30,445 nt of DNA from NCBI GenBank assembly GCA_026391235.1, contig JAPLDV010000596.1, forward strand, positions 1 to 30,445, read 5' to 3'. The notes under the pieces were generated by a model that did not search any database, was not told the origin of the DNA, and was given only the letters and a program-made list of their open reading frames with translations. The stretch is from Bacteroidia bacterium. Its GTDB lineage: Bacteria > Bacteroidota > Bacteroidia > Bacteroidales > UBA12481. Below are positions 1 to 7,645 of this stretch, one piece after another (positions within the stretch are counted from its first letter, which is position 1; each line of letters starts with the position of its first letter). The position numbers and the translations under genes are program-made.

Positions 1-201
1 GAGTACGCCAAAGCATTGGAACCTATGCTTAAAACTATCCGGATATCGACAGATCCAAGCGGAGAAGTTCTTGAGCATTATGGTGATATTTTATTCAGAA
101 ATGGCAAGCCTGAGGAAGCTAAACAGGCCTGGATAAAGGCAAAGGATAAAAAAGACGTTTCAAACAAAATAGAAAGTAAAATAAAAAACGGGTTGCAATG
201 A
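1..201 (+). CDS. C-terminal end of a tetratricopeptide-repeat protein (partial)
   Basis: The reading frame is open from the first base, so the start lies upstream of the window and only about 66 residues are visible. The segment HYGDILFRNGKPEEAKQAW is a classic TPR helix pair (alternating small/aromatic positions, G-x-x-x-EA). TPRs are protein-protein interaction scaffolds. The stop codon overlaps the start of the next gene by 4 bp (ATGA), so the two are translationally coupled. In Bacteroidota a TPR protein commonly precedes the DUF4292 lipoprotein, which suggests an envelope role; this is inference. The few C-terminal residues are lysine-rich and carry no recognisable catalytic motif. Confidence 0.75.
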   Translation, partial: EYAKALEPMLKTIRISTDPSGEVLEHYGDILFRNGKPEEAKQAWIKAKDKKDVSNKIESKIKNGLQ

Positions 202-998
202 GTGTGTTAAAACGATTCAAATATAGCAGATTATTATGCATTATTGTATTGACCATAACTACATTAAATGGATGTCATTTGGTCAAAAAAACTGTTAACA
301 TAAAAAAACCAATGTCGGAAGATGAAAGCCTGGTCAGGCGGGTCGTTAATGTTCAGCCTGATTGGGAATTTGTTGAAATCAGAATGACTGGTAAGGCTGA
401 ATTGGATGAAAGCAAATTTAGCTTCATGGGTACAGTAAAAATGGAAAAAGACCGGCAGATATATATTTTACTGCGATCAACAATCGGAATTGAAGTGGGA
501 CGTATTTATGCTAACCGGGATAGCGTTTGGCTTGTTTCACGGGTATTAAACATTAAGGAAAAGGGTGATTGGAAAATGATCACTGTGAAATTGGGATATG
601 CCATGGATTTTTCTGTAATTCAGGGTATTTTGATTCAGTCACTATTTACTTCATCGGGGGATCAAATAAGTAATTTGCTTGAGGATCTGGTTGCCAAAAA
701 TGACCAGAATAATTTGCATCTGGTATCCAATGGTAATTATAAAATCAACAGAAATGGAATAAAATATTTAAACGATTTTTTAATAAGTAAAGAAACACTT
801 GTGATCGATGGAGTAAAAATTCGGGATGTCAACGGTCAATGGATTGCTGATATTAAATACATTTATAATAAGGAAAAGTTAATAAAGAAGATTGAAGTTA
901 AAGGAATAGATTCTGAGCATAATTTTGAAGCTGAAATTAATATGGTAAAAAGGGAAATGAAAGGTTTTATTGAAATTAATTTCGATAAATTCAAATGA
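198..998 (+). CDS. DUF4292-type outer-membrane/periplasmic lipoprotein
   Basis: 266 residues. The N-terminus has basic residues, a hydrophobic stretch (LLCIIVLTITTLNG) and a lipobox ending in Cys-26 (LNGC), so it should be lipidated and sit in the periplasm or outer membrane. The rest is beta-rich, with repeated patterns such as DGVKIRDVNGQW and a region like FMGTVKMEKDRQIYI, as in the Bacteroidota-specific DUF4292 family, which has a LolB/LolA-like flavour. No enzymatic motif is visible. It overlaps its neighbours by ATGA at both ends (198-201 and 995-998), so it is the second gene of a tightly coupled operon with a TPR protein and an EnvC-like factor. A role in lipoprotein or LPS handling is possible but not shown by the sequence. 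Confidence 0.8.
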   Translation: MSVLKRFKYSRLLCIIVLTITTLNGCHLVKKTVNIKKPMSEDESLVRRVVNVQPDWEFVEIRMTGKAELDESKFSFMGTVKMEKDRQIYILLRSTIGIEVGRIYANRDSVWLVSRVLNIKEKGDWKMITVKLGYAMDFSVIQGILIQSLFTSSGDQISNLLEDLVAKNDQNNLHLVSNGNYKINRNGIKYLNDFLISKETLVIDGVKIRDVNGQWIADIKYIYNKEKLIKKIEVKGIDSEHNFEAEINMVKREMKGFIEINFDKFK

Positions 999-2182
999 AC
1001 AAAATTGCTGTCATAAGCATTTTTATTGGATTAATTGTTTCTGTAGATTGTTATTGTCAGGATATTAATCAGTTGCGTTCACAGCGTGAGAAAAGCCTTT
1101 TGGATATTTCAAGGACTGAGGAATTGCTGAAACAAACTCAGGATAACCGGCAGAATGAACTTCAGAATCTTAAATTGATTAACAGGAAAATAGTCGTTCG
1201 TAGCAAGGTAATCAGCGGAATCAGCAATGAAATTTCTTTGCTGGATCAGCAGATAAAAAATAATGAGACGGCCATTGATACCCTGGAGAGTGAAATTGCT
1301 ATGTTAAAAAGGGATTACGGTAATGTAATTTTCAAAACTTATTTAAATAGGAATGCTTATCACCGTTCACAGTATATTTTTGCAGCCACAGATTTTAACC
1401 AGGCCTTTAAACGCTTAAAGTATATGCAACAATATGCAAGGTTCCGCAAAGGACAGGCTGAGAAAATTGAGATTAAAACGGAGGAATTGAGAAATATAAA
1501 TATTAAACAGGAGGAGGATAAAAACCAGAGAAGTGATTTGTTACTGACCGAAAAACGCGAAATGGCGAAATTGAATAATGATAAGAAGGATCAGGAAGGT
1601 TTTGTAAAAGATTTGCAAAAAAAGGAACGGCTGGTAAAGAAGGACTTAGAAGCACAAAAAACTACATTTAGGAAACTGGAAAGGGAGATAGCAAAAATTA
1701 TTGCTGCAGCAACTGGCAGTGAATTGAGTAGTACGGGCATGAGAATGACTCCGGAAGAGAAAATCATTTCCAATGAATTTTCGCAAAATATGGGCCGACT
1801 GCCGTGGCCTGTTGCGCGCGGTGTCATATCCTTGAGCCATGGCCGGCAAAATGTGGCCGGATTAAGAAACGTAGAAATTGATAATCCGGGTATAAGTATC
1901 GTAACTGAAGAGAACGCTATAGTGAAAGCTGTTTTTGCAGGAAAAGTTTCTTCGATTATGCTATTAGCCGGGGGTAATCTCTGTGTGTTAATCAAACATG
2001 GCGAATATTTTTCAGTTTATGTTAATATCGGCGACCTGAAAGTGGAAGTAGGAGATAATGTGAAAATTAAACAGGAAATTGGCCGTGCAATCCACGATGG
2101 TAAACAGGGCAATCCTGAATTTGTTTTTCAGATCTGGAAGGGGCGGGATAACCTGGACCCTGAAAAATGGCTGGCAAAATGA
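995..2182 (+). CDS. EnvC-like murein hydrolase activator (degenerate M23/LytM)
   Basis: 395 residues. A signal peptide (MNKIAVISIFIGLIVSVDCYCQ) is followed by a long heptad-patterned coiled coil (about residues 23-245) and a C-terminal LytM/M23-like domain (about 268-395; GRLPWPV, then VKAVFAGKVSSI, HGEYFSVYVNIGDLKV, VGDNVKIKQEIG). Active M23 peptidases coordinate zinc through H-x3-D and H-x-H. Here the position expected to read H-F-E-I is FVFQIWK, and no H-x3-D pair is seen, so the domain is probably non-catalytic, as in E. coli EnvC, which activates amidases at the septum. It sits in the ATGA-linked envelope operon before the DUF4175 protein. The activator role is inferred from domain order and lost zinc ligands. 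Confidence 0.8.
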   Translation: MNKIAVISIFIGLIVSVDCYCQDINQLRSQREKSLLDISRTEELLKQTQDNRQNELQNLKLINRKIVVRSKVISGISNEISLLDQQIKNNETAIDTLESEIAMLKRDYGNVIFKTYLNRNAYHRSQYIFAATDFNQAFKRLKYMQQYARFRKGQAEKIEIKTEELRNINIKQEEDKNQRSDLLLTEKREMAKLNNDKKDQEGFVKDLQKKERLVKKDLEAQKTTFRKLEREIAKIIAAATGSELSSTGMRMTPEEKIISNEFSQNMGRLPWPVARGVISLSHGRQNVAGLRNVEIDNPGISIVTEENAIVKAVFAGKVSSIMLLAGGNLCVLIKHGEYFSVYVNIGDLKVEVGDNVKIKQEIGRAIHDGKQGNPEFVFQIWKGRDNLDPEKWLAK

Positions 2183-5100
2183 GTAAGAGAAAGGGCTTTA
2201 TAGATGAAGAAATTGTTGAAAGCAGGCTGCGCCTCTTTATCAATAAATATTATAAAATAAAATTAATCCAGGGATTACTATTAACTTTTGCTATAGGAAT
2301 AATTATTGTATTTGGACTGGTTATTTTTGGAAATATCATACCGGTTGGTCAGAAAGTATTCAATTTCATTGAATTGGGCAGCAGTGTTTTTATGTTTGGT
2401 ATCCTGGTAATTTTTATCTTCAAACCGGCAGCTCAGAAGATGGGAATTATAAAAGGCCTTAATTTTAAGGAAGCCAGTAGCATCATTCAGCAAAAGCACA
2501 AAACTGTTGAGGACCGGATTATCAATATTATTGAACTGACAAGGGAAAAGGCCGGGCAAAACAATATATTGTATGATTATGCCATAGCACAGAAAACCAA
2601 GAACATTCAGGATATACAGTTTGAAGATGCAATATCTTTAAGAAAAATTGGGCAATTACTGATAAGGCTTACACTATTAGTCGTGATTTGTACGGGAGCC
2701 GTGCTTTTATGGCCTGATTTTGTTAAAAAGGGTATAGGAGCGATGTTGGGGGGAAATGAGCAGGAGGTGGCATTTAACCAGATAAAATTTGTAATTGACA
2801 ATGACTCACTCGAAGTTGAATCGGGTAAAGATTTTATTTTGAGATTTCAGGTTATAGCGGAAATTCAGATAGAAAATGTTAGTGTTGTAGTAGGCTCAAC
2901 TCAGGAGAAGGCTGAGAAGGTAAAGGAAGGGTATGTATTTTTGTTTAAAGGCGTGAATTCATCTGTTTCATTCAGGCTATCCGGCAATGGAAAATTGTCA
3001 GGGGAATACGTGCTTAAAACGTTAAAAAGGCCCGAAATTGCTGGTTTACAGCTTAAAATGCTACCACCTGACTATACGGGATTGGAAAGCACAGTTATCG
3101 ATGGCGATGGTGATGCGGAAATACCGGCTGGTACAAACATTGTTTGGACGATCAGAACGGTTAACACTAATGATGTTTTGTTTATTGAAGAGGAGGATTC
3201 TGTCGCTTTGAAAGGAAAGGGTAATGTTTATGGTTATGATAAAAGGATATCGAATAATGTGAATTATGAAATACTTTGCCGTAACAAAAATGGTTTATCT
3301 ACAAGTTATATTTATAAAATTTCTGTTGTAAAAGATCTGTTTCCAACAATTGATATTTCGGAAAGTCGCGACAGTACTCTTCCTGATGATGTTTATGTTC
3401 AGGGAATTATTCAGGATGATTATGGATTCAATAAACTTGAAGTGGTTGAAATTAAACTCGGAAAGGAATCCATAAAGGAGATAAATATTAAAAAAATAAG
3501 TATTTATGAAAACTTTTATTATTCATTGATTCCGGATAGTAATAGTACTGTTTATTATTTCAGGATTTGGGATAATGATCAGGTGACAGGGCCAAAATTT
3601 ACCGAAAGCCGAAAAATTTCATTAAGGACAATCACAAAAGAAGAAATCGAAAACGTTAATTCACAACTGGTTGATAGCATTCGGTCCAATATGTCTGATG
3701 GAATGACTGTTATTGATAAAATGGAGAAGAAAATCAGCGAGTTTAAAATTGAACAAATTTTAGGTGAATTGAAACCATGGGAAATTCAGGAAAGGATGAA
3801 GGAATTGAATGAGCTGAAAAGGGAGGTTGTCGATTTTATTAATAATGTGGCCAAAGCAGACAAGGAATATACTGAAAATGAAAAAATATTAAATCAGGAT
3901 AAGGAATATACGGAAAGGGTAAAACAAATACAGGATTTGATGGAAAATCTCCTGGATGAAGAAATGAAGGAATTATTGAAACAATTTGAGGAATTAGCAA
4001 AAGAATTCAACTCGAATAAGGCTGATGAACTGACAGATAAAATGGAAATTAATCTGGAAAAGCTCAAAGAGCAGATGGAGATGAGCTTGGAATTACTAAA
4101 GAAGTATGATTTGGAGAAAGACCTGATAAAGCAGGTTGAGCAACTAAAGAAGTTAGCTGACAGCCTTAAAATTGACAAATCTAAAAACGGTGAAGAAGGG
4201 ATAAATCTTAAAGAAGAATTTAAAAAGTGGGAGCAGAATTTTGAGAAGAATCTTCAGCAGAATACGGAGTTTAAAAAGCCAATGGACCTGGAAAATTTGG
4301 AGAATGAGAGGGAAGAGGTAAGAAAGGCTGCAGAGAAAATTCAGAAGGAAGAAGCAGGAGGTTCAGCCTCGGAAAACAGGTCAAAAGCTTCAGCAAGTTT
4401 GAAAAAGCTGGCAAAAAAGCTGGAAGATATGCTCGGCATGATGAACGGTGAGGCTCAGTTTGTTGATCTGGAGGATTTGAGGCAAATACGAAATTCATTA
4501 AATGATTATAGTAAAAGACAGGAAGAGCTTAACAACCGGATTTCTAACATTAATAGTGTGAATCCAACTTTTACTGCTGTAATAAAGGAACAGAAAGATC
4601 TGGAATATAAGTTTTTAAATATTCGTGACAGCTTAAAAAGTATTGGCTATAAACAACCGGTTATTACGAAGGTTATCGGTAGTGAATTGTTCCACGTGGA
4701 AACATCGCTTCACAATCTTTTTAAAAGTTATGAAGGAAACCGGGCTAATATAGTCAGAGTAGAGCAAAATAGGATCATGAGCGAGATTAATAGCATAGCC
4801 TTAAAAATGGATGAGTTGATCAAAAGTTTGCAGGATGCGAAAGGATCGGGTTCAGGAAATAAAGGCTTTACCGACCGAAAAAAGCCAAAGGATGGAGAGA
4901 AAAGCGGGTCGGACAAACTTGGAGAGACGAAATCAATGCAGGAATCATTGAAAGAACAATTGAAAAGTTCTATTAAAAAAATGAAATCAGGAGCACAAGG
5001 AAAGAAAGAAAGAGGTGAAATGGCCCAAATGCTTGGTGAGCGCGAAATGATGCGTAAAGCTTTGGAGAAAATCGGTCAGGGTGGGGGACTCGGAAAAGAG

Positions 5101-5430
5101 GCGAAGGAGAAGGCCAATGAAGCACTGAATATGATGAAGGAAGTGGAAAAGGATATTATCTATAATCGTTTGAGTGAGCAAACTCTTGAAAAGGATAATC
5201 TGATTAAAACTAAATTACTCGAAGCGGAGAATGCTGAAAAGGAAAGGGAGAATGAAAACCGGCGGGAGTCGAAAGAATTTAAGGGAAATTTTGAACCTGT
5301 CCTGCACGAAGTTGAAAAAGGAGTTGATCAGAACAAAGCCATGGAACAGATGTTAAAGTACAATGAATTGAAGTTGAAAAGATTTTATCAGGAGAAATAT
5401 CTGAAGTATATTGAGTCAACTAAAAAATAA
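2179..5430 (+). CDS. DUF4175-family large coiled-coil membrane protein
   Basis: About 1083 residues. Three membrane segments lie in the first ~180 residues (LLLTFAIGIIIVFGLVIFG; a second near VFMFGILVIFIFKP; a third LTLLVVICTGAVLLW). Then comes a large extracytoplasmic part with Ig-like beta modules (about 200-480; LPPDYTG, DDYGFNKLEV), and then some 600 residues of Glu/Lys-rich coiled coil with several low-complexity Gly/Lys stretches. Length and layout fit the Bacteroidota DUF4175 family; function is unknown. The 2179 start gives the same 4-bp ATGA overlap as the two upstream junctions; an ATG at 2167 in the same frame is the alternative. A parS-like site lies inside this gene at 4688-4703. 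ybeY starts 2 bp after the stop. Confidence 0.82.
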   Translation: MSKRKGFIDEEIVESRLRLFINKYYKIKLIQGLLLTFAIGIIIVFGLVIFGNIIPVGQKVFNFIELGSSVFMFGILVIFIFKPAAQKMGIIKGLNFKEASSIIQQKHKTVEDRIINIIELTREKAGQNNILYDYAIAQKTKNIQDIQFEDAISLRKIGQLLIRLTLLVVICTGAVLLWPDFVKKGIGAMLGGNEQEVAFNQIKFVIDNDSLEVESGKDFILRFQVIAEIQIENVSVVVGSTQEKAEKVKEGYVFLFKGVNSSVSFRLSGNGKLSGEYVLKTLKRPEIAGLQLKMLPPDYTGLESTVIDGDGDAEIPAGTNIVWTIRTVNTNDVLFIEEEDSVALKGKGNVYGYDKRISNNVNYEILCRNKNGLSTSYIYKISVVKDLFPTIDISESRDSTLPDDVYVQGIIQDDYGFNKLEVVEIKLGKESIKEINIKKISIYENFYYSLIPDSNSTVYYFRIWDNDQVTGPKFTESRKISLRTITKEEIENVNSQLVDSIRSNMSDGMTVIDKMEKKISEFKIEQILGELKPWEIQERMKELNELKREVVDFINNVAKADKEYTENEKILNQDKEYTERVKQIQDLMENLLDEEMKELLKQFEELAKEFNSNKADELTDKMEINLEKLKEQMEMSLELLKKYDLEKDLIKQVEQLKKLADSLKIDKSKNGEEGINLKEEFKKWEQNFEKNLQQNTEFKKPMDLENLENEREEVRKAAEKIQKEEAGGSASENRSKASASLKKLAKKLEDMLGMMNGEAQFVDLEDLRQIRNSLNDYSKRQEELNNRISNINSVNPTFTAVIKEQKDLEYKFLNIRDSLKSIGYKQPVITKVIGSELFHVETSLHNLFKSYEGNRANIVRVEQNRIMSEINSIALKMDELIKSLQDAKGSGSGNKGFTDRKKPKDGEKSGSDKLGETKSMQESLKEQLKSSIKKMKSGAQGKKERGEMAQMLGEREMMRKALEKIGQGGGLGKEAKEKANEALNMMKEVEKDIIYNRLSEQTLEKDNLIKTKLLEAENAEKERENENRRESKEFKGNFEPVLHEVEKGVDQNKAMEQMLKYNELKLKRFYQEKYLKYIESTKK
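4688..4703. promoter_or_regulatory. parS-like ParB-binding site (intragenic)
   Basis: The sequence TGTTCCACGTGGAAAC matches the chromosomal parS palindrome TGTTCCACGTGGAACA at 14 of 16 bases and keeps its first 14 bases exactly; only the last two are swapped. It lies in the DUF4175 coding region (encoding L-F-H-V-E-T) about 2.9 kb from the perfect copy at 7576. A 14-base match by chance in 30 kb is unlikely (about 1 in 10,000 for random sequence). Confidence 0.6.
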
Positions 5431-5432
5431 TT

Positions 5433-5861
5433 ATGTCGGTACATTTTCTGGAGGAAGATCGGAAAGGGAGCGGTTTTAACCGGACTGTCACAAAAAAATG
5501 GCTGCATCAAGTAGTGAAGCTTGAAGAAAAAAAGCCTGGGGTCATCAGTTATGTTTTTTGCAGTGATGAGTTTCTTGCAAACATAAATCTTAGGTTTTTG
5601 AACCGGGATTATTTCACCGATGTTATTTCATTCAATTATACTAAAGATGACATGATCAGCGGCGATATCATGATCAGCATTGACCGTGTGAAGGAAAATG
5701 CCATAAATATGGATGTTTCTTATATGAACGAGTTGAGAAGGGTAATGGTTCATGGATTACTGCATTTGGTTGGTTATGATGATACTACAGAGGAATTGAA
5801 GGCTGTTATGAGCTGGAAGGAAGATTTATACCTGAGTATGGCCTATAAAGTGTTTAAATAA
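5433..5861 (+). CDS. ybeY: Endoribonuclease YbeY (16S rRNA maturation, ribosome quality control)
   Basis: 142 residues, normal for the family. YbeY is a single-strand-specific metallo-RNase that acts in 3'-end processing of 16S rRNA and in removal of defective 70S ribosomes. The signature is HGLLHLVGYDD: His-107 and His-111 are the first two zinc ligands. The third ligand, His in E. coli (H-x3-H-x5-H), is Asp-117 here; from memory this substitution is common in Bacteroidota, so it need not mean loss of function. The central VISFNY and GDIMIS strands also fit. The gene starts 2 bp after the DUF4175 stop and ends 17 bp before mnmG, so it probably belongs to the same transcript. Confidence 0.93.
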   Translation: MSVHFLEEDRKGSGFNRTVTKKWLHQVVKLEEKKPGVISYVFCSDEFLANINLRFLNRDYFTDVISFNYTKDDMISGDIMISIDRVKENAINMDVSYMNELRRVMVHGLLHLVGYDDTTEELKAVMSWKEDLYLSMAYKVFK

Positions 5862-5878
5862 GCTAAGGAAATTGAGAT

Positions 5879-7573
5879 ATGCTGAAGAAATATGATGTGA
5901 TAGTGGTGGGCGCAGGTCATGCGGGTTGTGAGGCAGCATCAGCTTCAGCAAACATGGGTTCGAAAACCCTGTTGATTACAATGGACATGAATAAGATGGC
6001 GTTCATGTCGTGCAACCCTGCAATCGGTGGCATCGCAAAAGGACAGATCGTACGGGAAATAGATGCTTTGGGAGGACAGTGTGGTTTGGTTACCGATGCA
6101 ACCATGATTCAGTTCAGGATGCTGAATAAGAGTAAAGGTCCTGCCATGTGGAGTCCAAGAGCGCAGTGCGACCGGGTGATGTTCAGTCTGGAATGGAGGA
6201 GACGAATGGAAAAGATACCATACTTGGATTTTTGGCAGGATACCGTTAAAGAAGTTTTAATACGAGAGGGAAAGATCACCGGAGTGGAAACCAGCCTCGG
6301 TGTTGTTTTCAAAGCCAGATGCGTTATCTTAACAAATGGCACTTTTTTAAATGGGTTGATGCACATCGGCAAAAATCAGCAGCAGGGTGGGAGAGCATCT
6401 GAACCTGGCGTTTATGGGTTATCAGAGAAGATGAATGAATTGGGGTTCAGAACCGGGCGGATGAAAACTGGCACCCCGCCCAGGCTGGATGGACGGTCGA
6501 TTGATTTTTCCAAATTGGGAGAGCAGCAGGGAGACGATTGGGTTGTTCCTTTCAGTTACCTTAATCCTGCCAGAAAGGCCATCAATTCTATGTCATGTTT
6601 TATAGCCTGGACATCACCTGATGTTCATAAAATTCTGGAATCAGGGTTTGAAGATTCGCCAATGTTTGATGGAACCATAACCGGAATCGGCCCAAGATAT
6701 TGTCCAAGCATTGAATCGAAACTGGTTACTTTCTCGGAAAAGGAGAAGCACCAATTGTTTGTGGAGCCTGAAGGCAGGGAGACCATCGAGTATTATCTGA
6801 ACGGATTTTCATCATCATTGCCTTGGGAGATTCAACTTAAAGCATTACGGAAAATTAAAGGTTTTGAAAAAGTCGAAATGTTCAGGCCGGGTTATGCGAT
6901 TGAATATGATTATTTTGATCCAACGCAGCTAAAGGCAACATTGGAAACAAAACTGGTTGAAGGACTCTACTTTGCCGGACAAATTAACGGAACTACTGGT
7001 TACGAAGAAGCGGGTGCGCAAGGTATCATTGCCGGAATTAATGCCCATTTGCGCGGAATCGAAAAGCCGGAATTCATACTCAACAGGGATCAGGCCTATA
7101 TTGGTGTGTTGATTGACGACCTGGTTACAAAGGGAGTCGATGAACCGTATCGGATGTTTACTTCACGTGCCGAATACCGGATTTTACTTAGGCAGGACAA
7201 TGCTGATGACCGGCTCACGCAACTGGTTGCAAGACCGCAAATAGCAATTTCTGATTTGTTGAACAGCCTGGAAGAACTTAAATCATTAGTCGATGAATTT
7301 CAGGAATGGCAAGCAGAAATTATAGAAGGTGCTGAGATTTTAATCAAGTATAGTGGTTACATCAACCGGGAAAGATCAATAGCTGAAAAGCTCAAGAGAC
7401 TTGAATATTTGAAATTGCCGGATTGGTTAAAATACGATGAGATAAGTGGTTTAACTATGGAAGCTCGACAAAAACTTGCAACGATCAAACCAGATACCAT
7501 TGCACAAGCCAGTAGAATTCCCGGGATCAGTCCTGCTGACATAAGCGTATTATTGGTGCTACTTGGTAGGTAA
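5879..7573 (+). CDS. mnmG: tRNA uridine-5-carboxymethylaminomethyl enzyme MnmG (internally shortened)
   Basis: MnmG, with MnmE, installs the (carboxymethyl)aminomethyl group at U34 of certain tRNAs using FAD, NADH and methylene-THF. Seen: the FAD motif [10 protein letters not shown] (residues 11-20), Cys-45 in MSCNPAIGG, the signature [12 protein letters not shown] with the second conserved Cys, [30 protein letters not shown] near 426-443, and the C-terminal [20 protein letters not shown]. Length is 564 residues against about 625-630 usually. The shortfall is at one place: after RLT (about residue 447) the sequence jumps to LVARPQI, so about 60 residues of the first C-terminal helical region are missing with the frame kept. 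A perfect parS palindrome starts 3 bp after the stop. Identity is certain; activity is less so. Confidence 0.95.
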   Translation: MLKKYDVIVVGAGHAGCEAASASANMGSKTLLITMDMNKMAFMSCNPAIGGIAKGQIVREIDALGGQCGLVTDATMIQFRMLNKSKGPAMWSPRAQCDRVMFSLEWRRRMEKIPYLDFWQDTVKEVLIREGKITGVETSLGVVFKARCVILTNGTFLNGLMHIGKNQQQGGRASEPGVYGLSEKMNELGFRTGRMKTGTPPRLDGRSIDFSKLGEQQGDDWVVPFSYLNPARKAINSMSCFIAWTSPDVHKILESGFEDSPMFDGTITGIGPRYCPSIESKLVTFSEKEKHQLFVEPEGRETIEYYLNGFSSSLPWEIQLKALRKIKGFEKVEMFRPGYAIEYDYFDPTQLKATLETKLVEGLYFAGQINGTTGYEEAGAQGIIAGINAHLRGIEKPEFILNRDQAYIGVLIDDLVTKGVDEPYRMFTSRAEYRILLRQDNADDRLTQLVARPQIAISDLLNSLEELKSLVDEFQEWQAEIIEGAEILIKYSGYINRERSIAEKLKRLEYLKLPDWLKYDEISGLTMEARQKLATIKPDTIAQASRIPGISPADISVLLVLLGR

Positions 7574-7575
7574 AT

Positions 7576-7591
7576 TGTTCCACGTGGAACA
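7576..7591. promoter_or_regulatory. parS: parS site (perfect 16-bp palindrome) downstream of mnmG
   Basis: TGTTCCACGTGGAACA is a perfect palindrome beginning 3 bp after the mnmG stop, in the 72-bp gap before ade. It fits the chromosomal parS consensus (TGTTnCACGTGnAACA) bound by ParB/Spo0J, and its core TTCCACGTGGAA is the form I recall from Pseudomonas. parS sites normally cluster near the replication origin, and gidA/mnmG is a classic origin neighbour. Neither parA nor parB lies in the window. Binding is inferred from sequence only. Confidence 0.8.
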
Positions 7592-7645
7592 TCAAGTTTA
7601 AATTTCAATAATTTGATTTAATCGTACATTTAATCAGCATGTTAT

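Noticed and set aside
5751..5783. YbeY inactivated by loss of the third zinc His
   Set aside because: Asp at this position is, from memory, usual in Bacteroidota YbeY, so it is not evidence of decay.
7592..7645. Purine riboswitch before ade
   Set aside because: The gap is too short and AT-rich, with no three-way-junction core visible.
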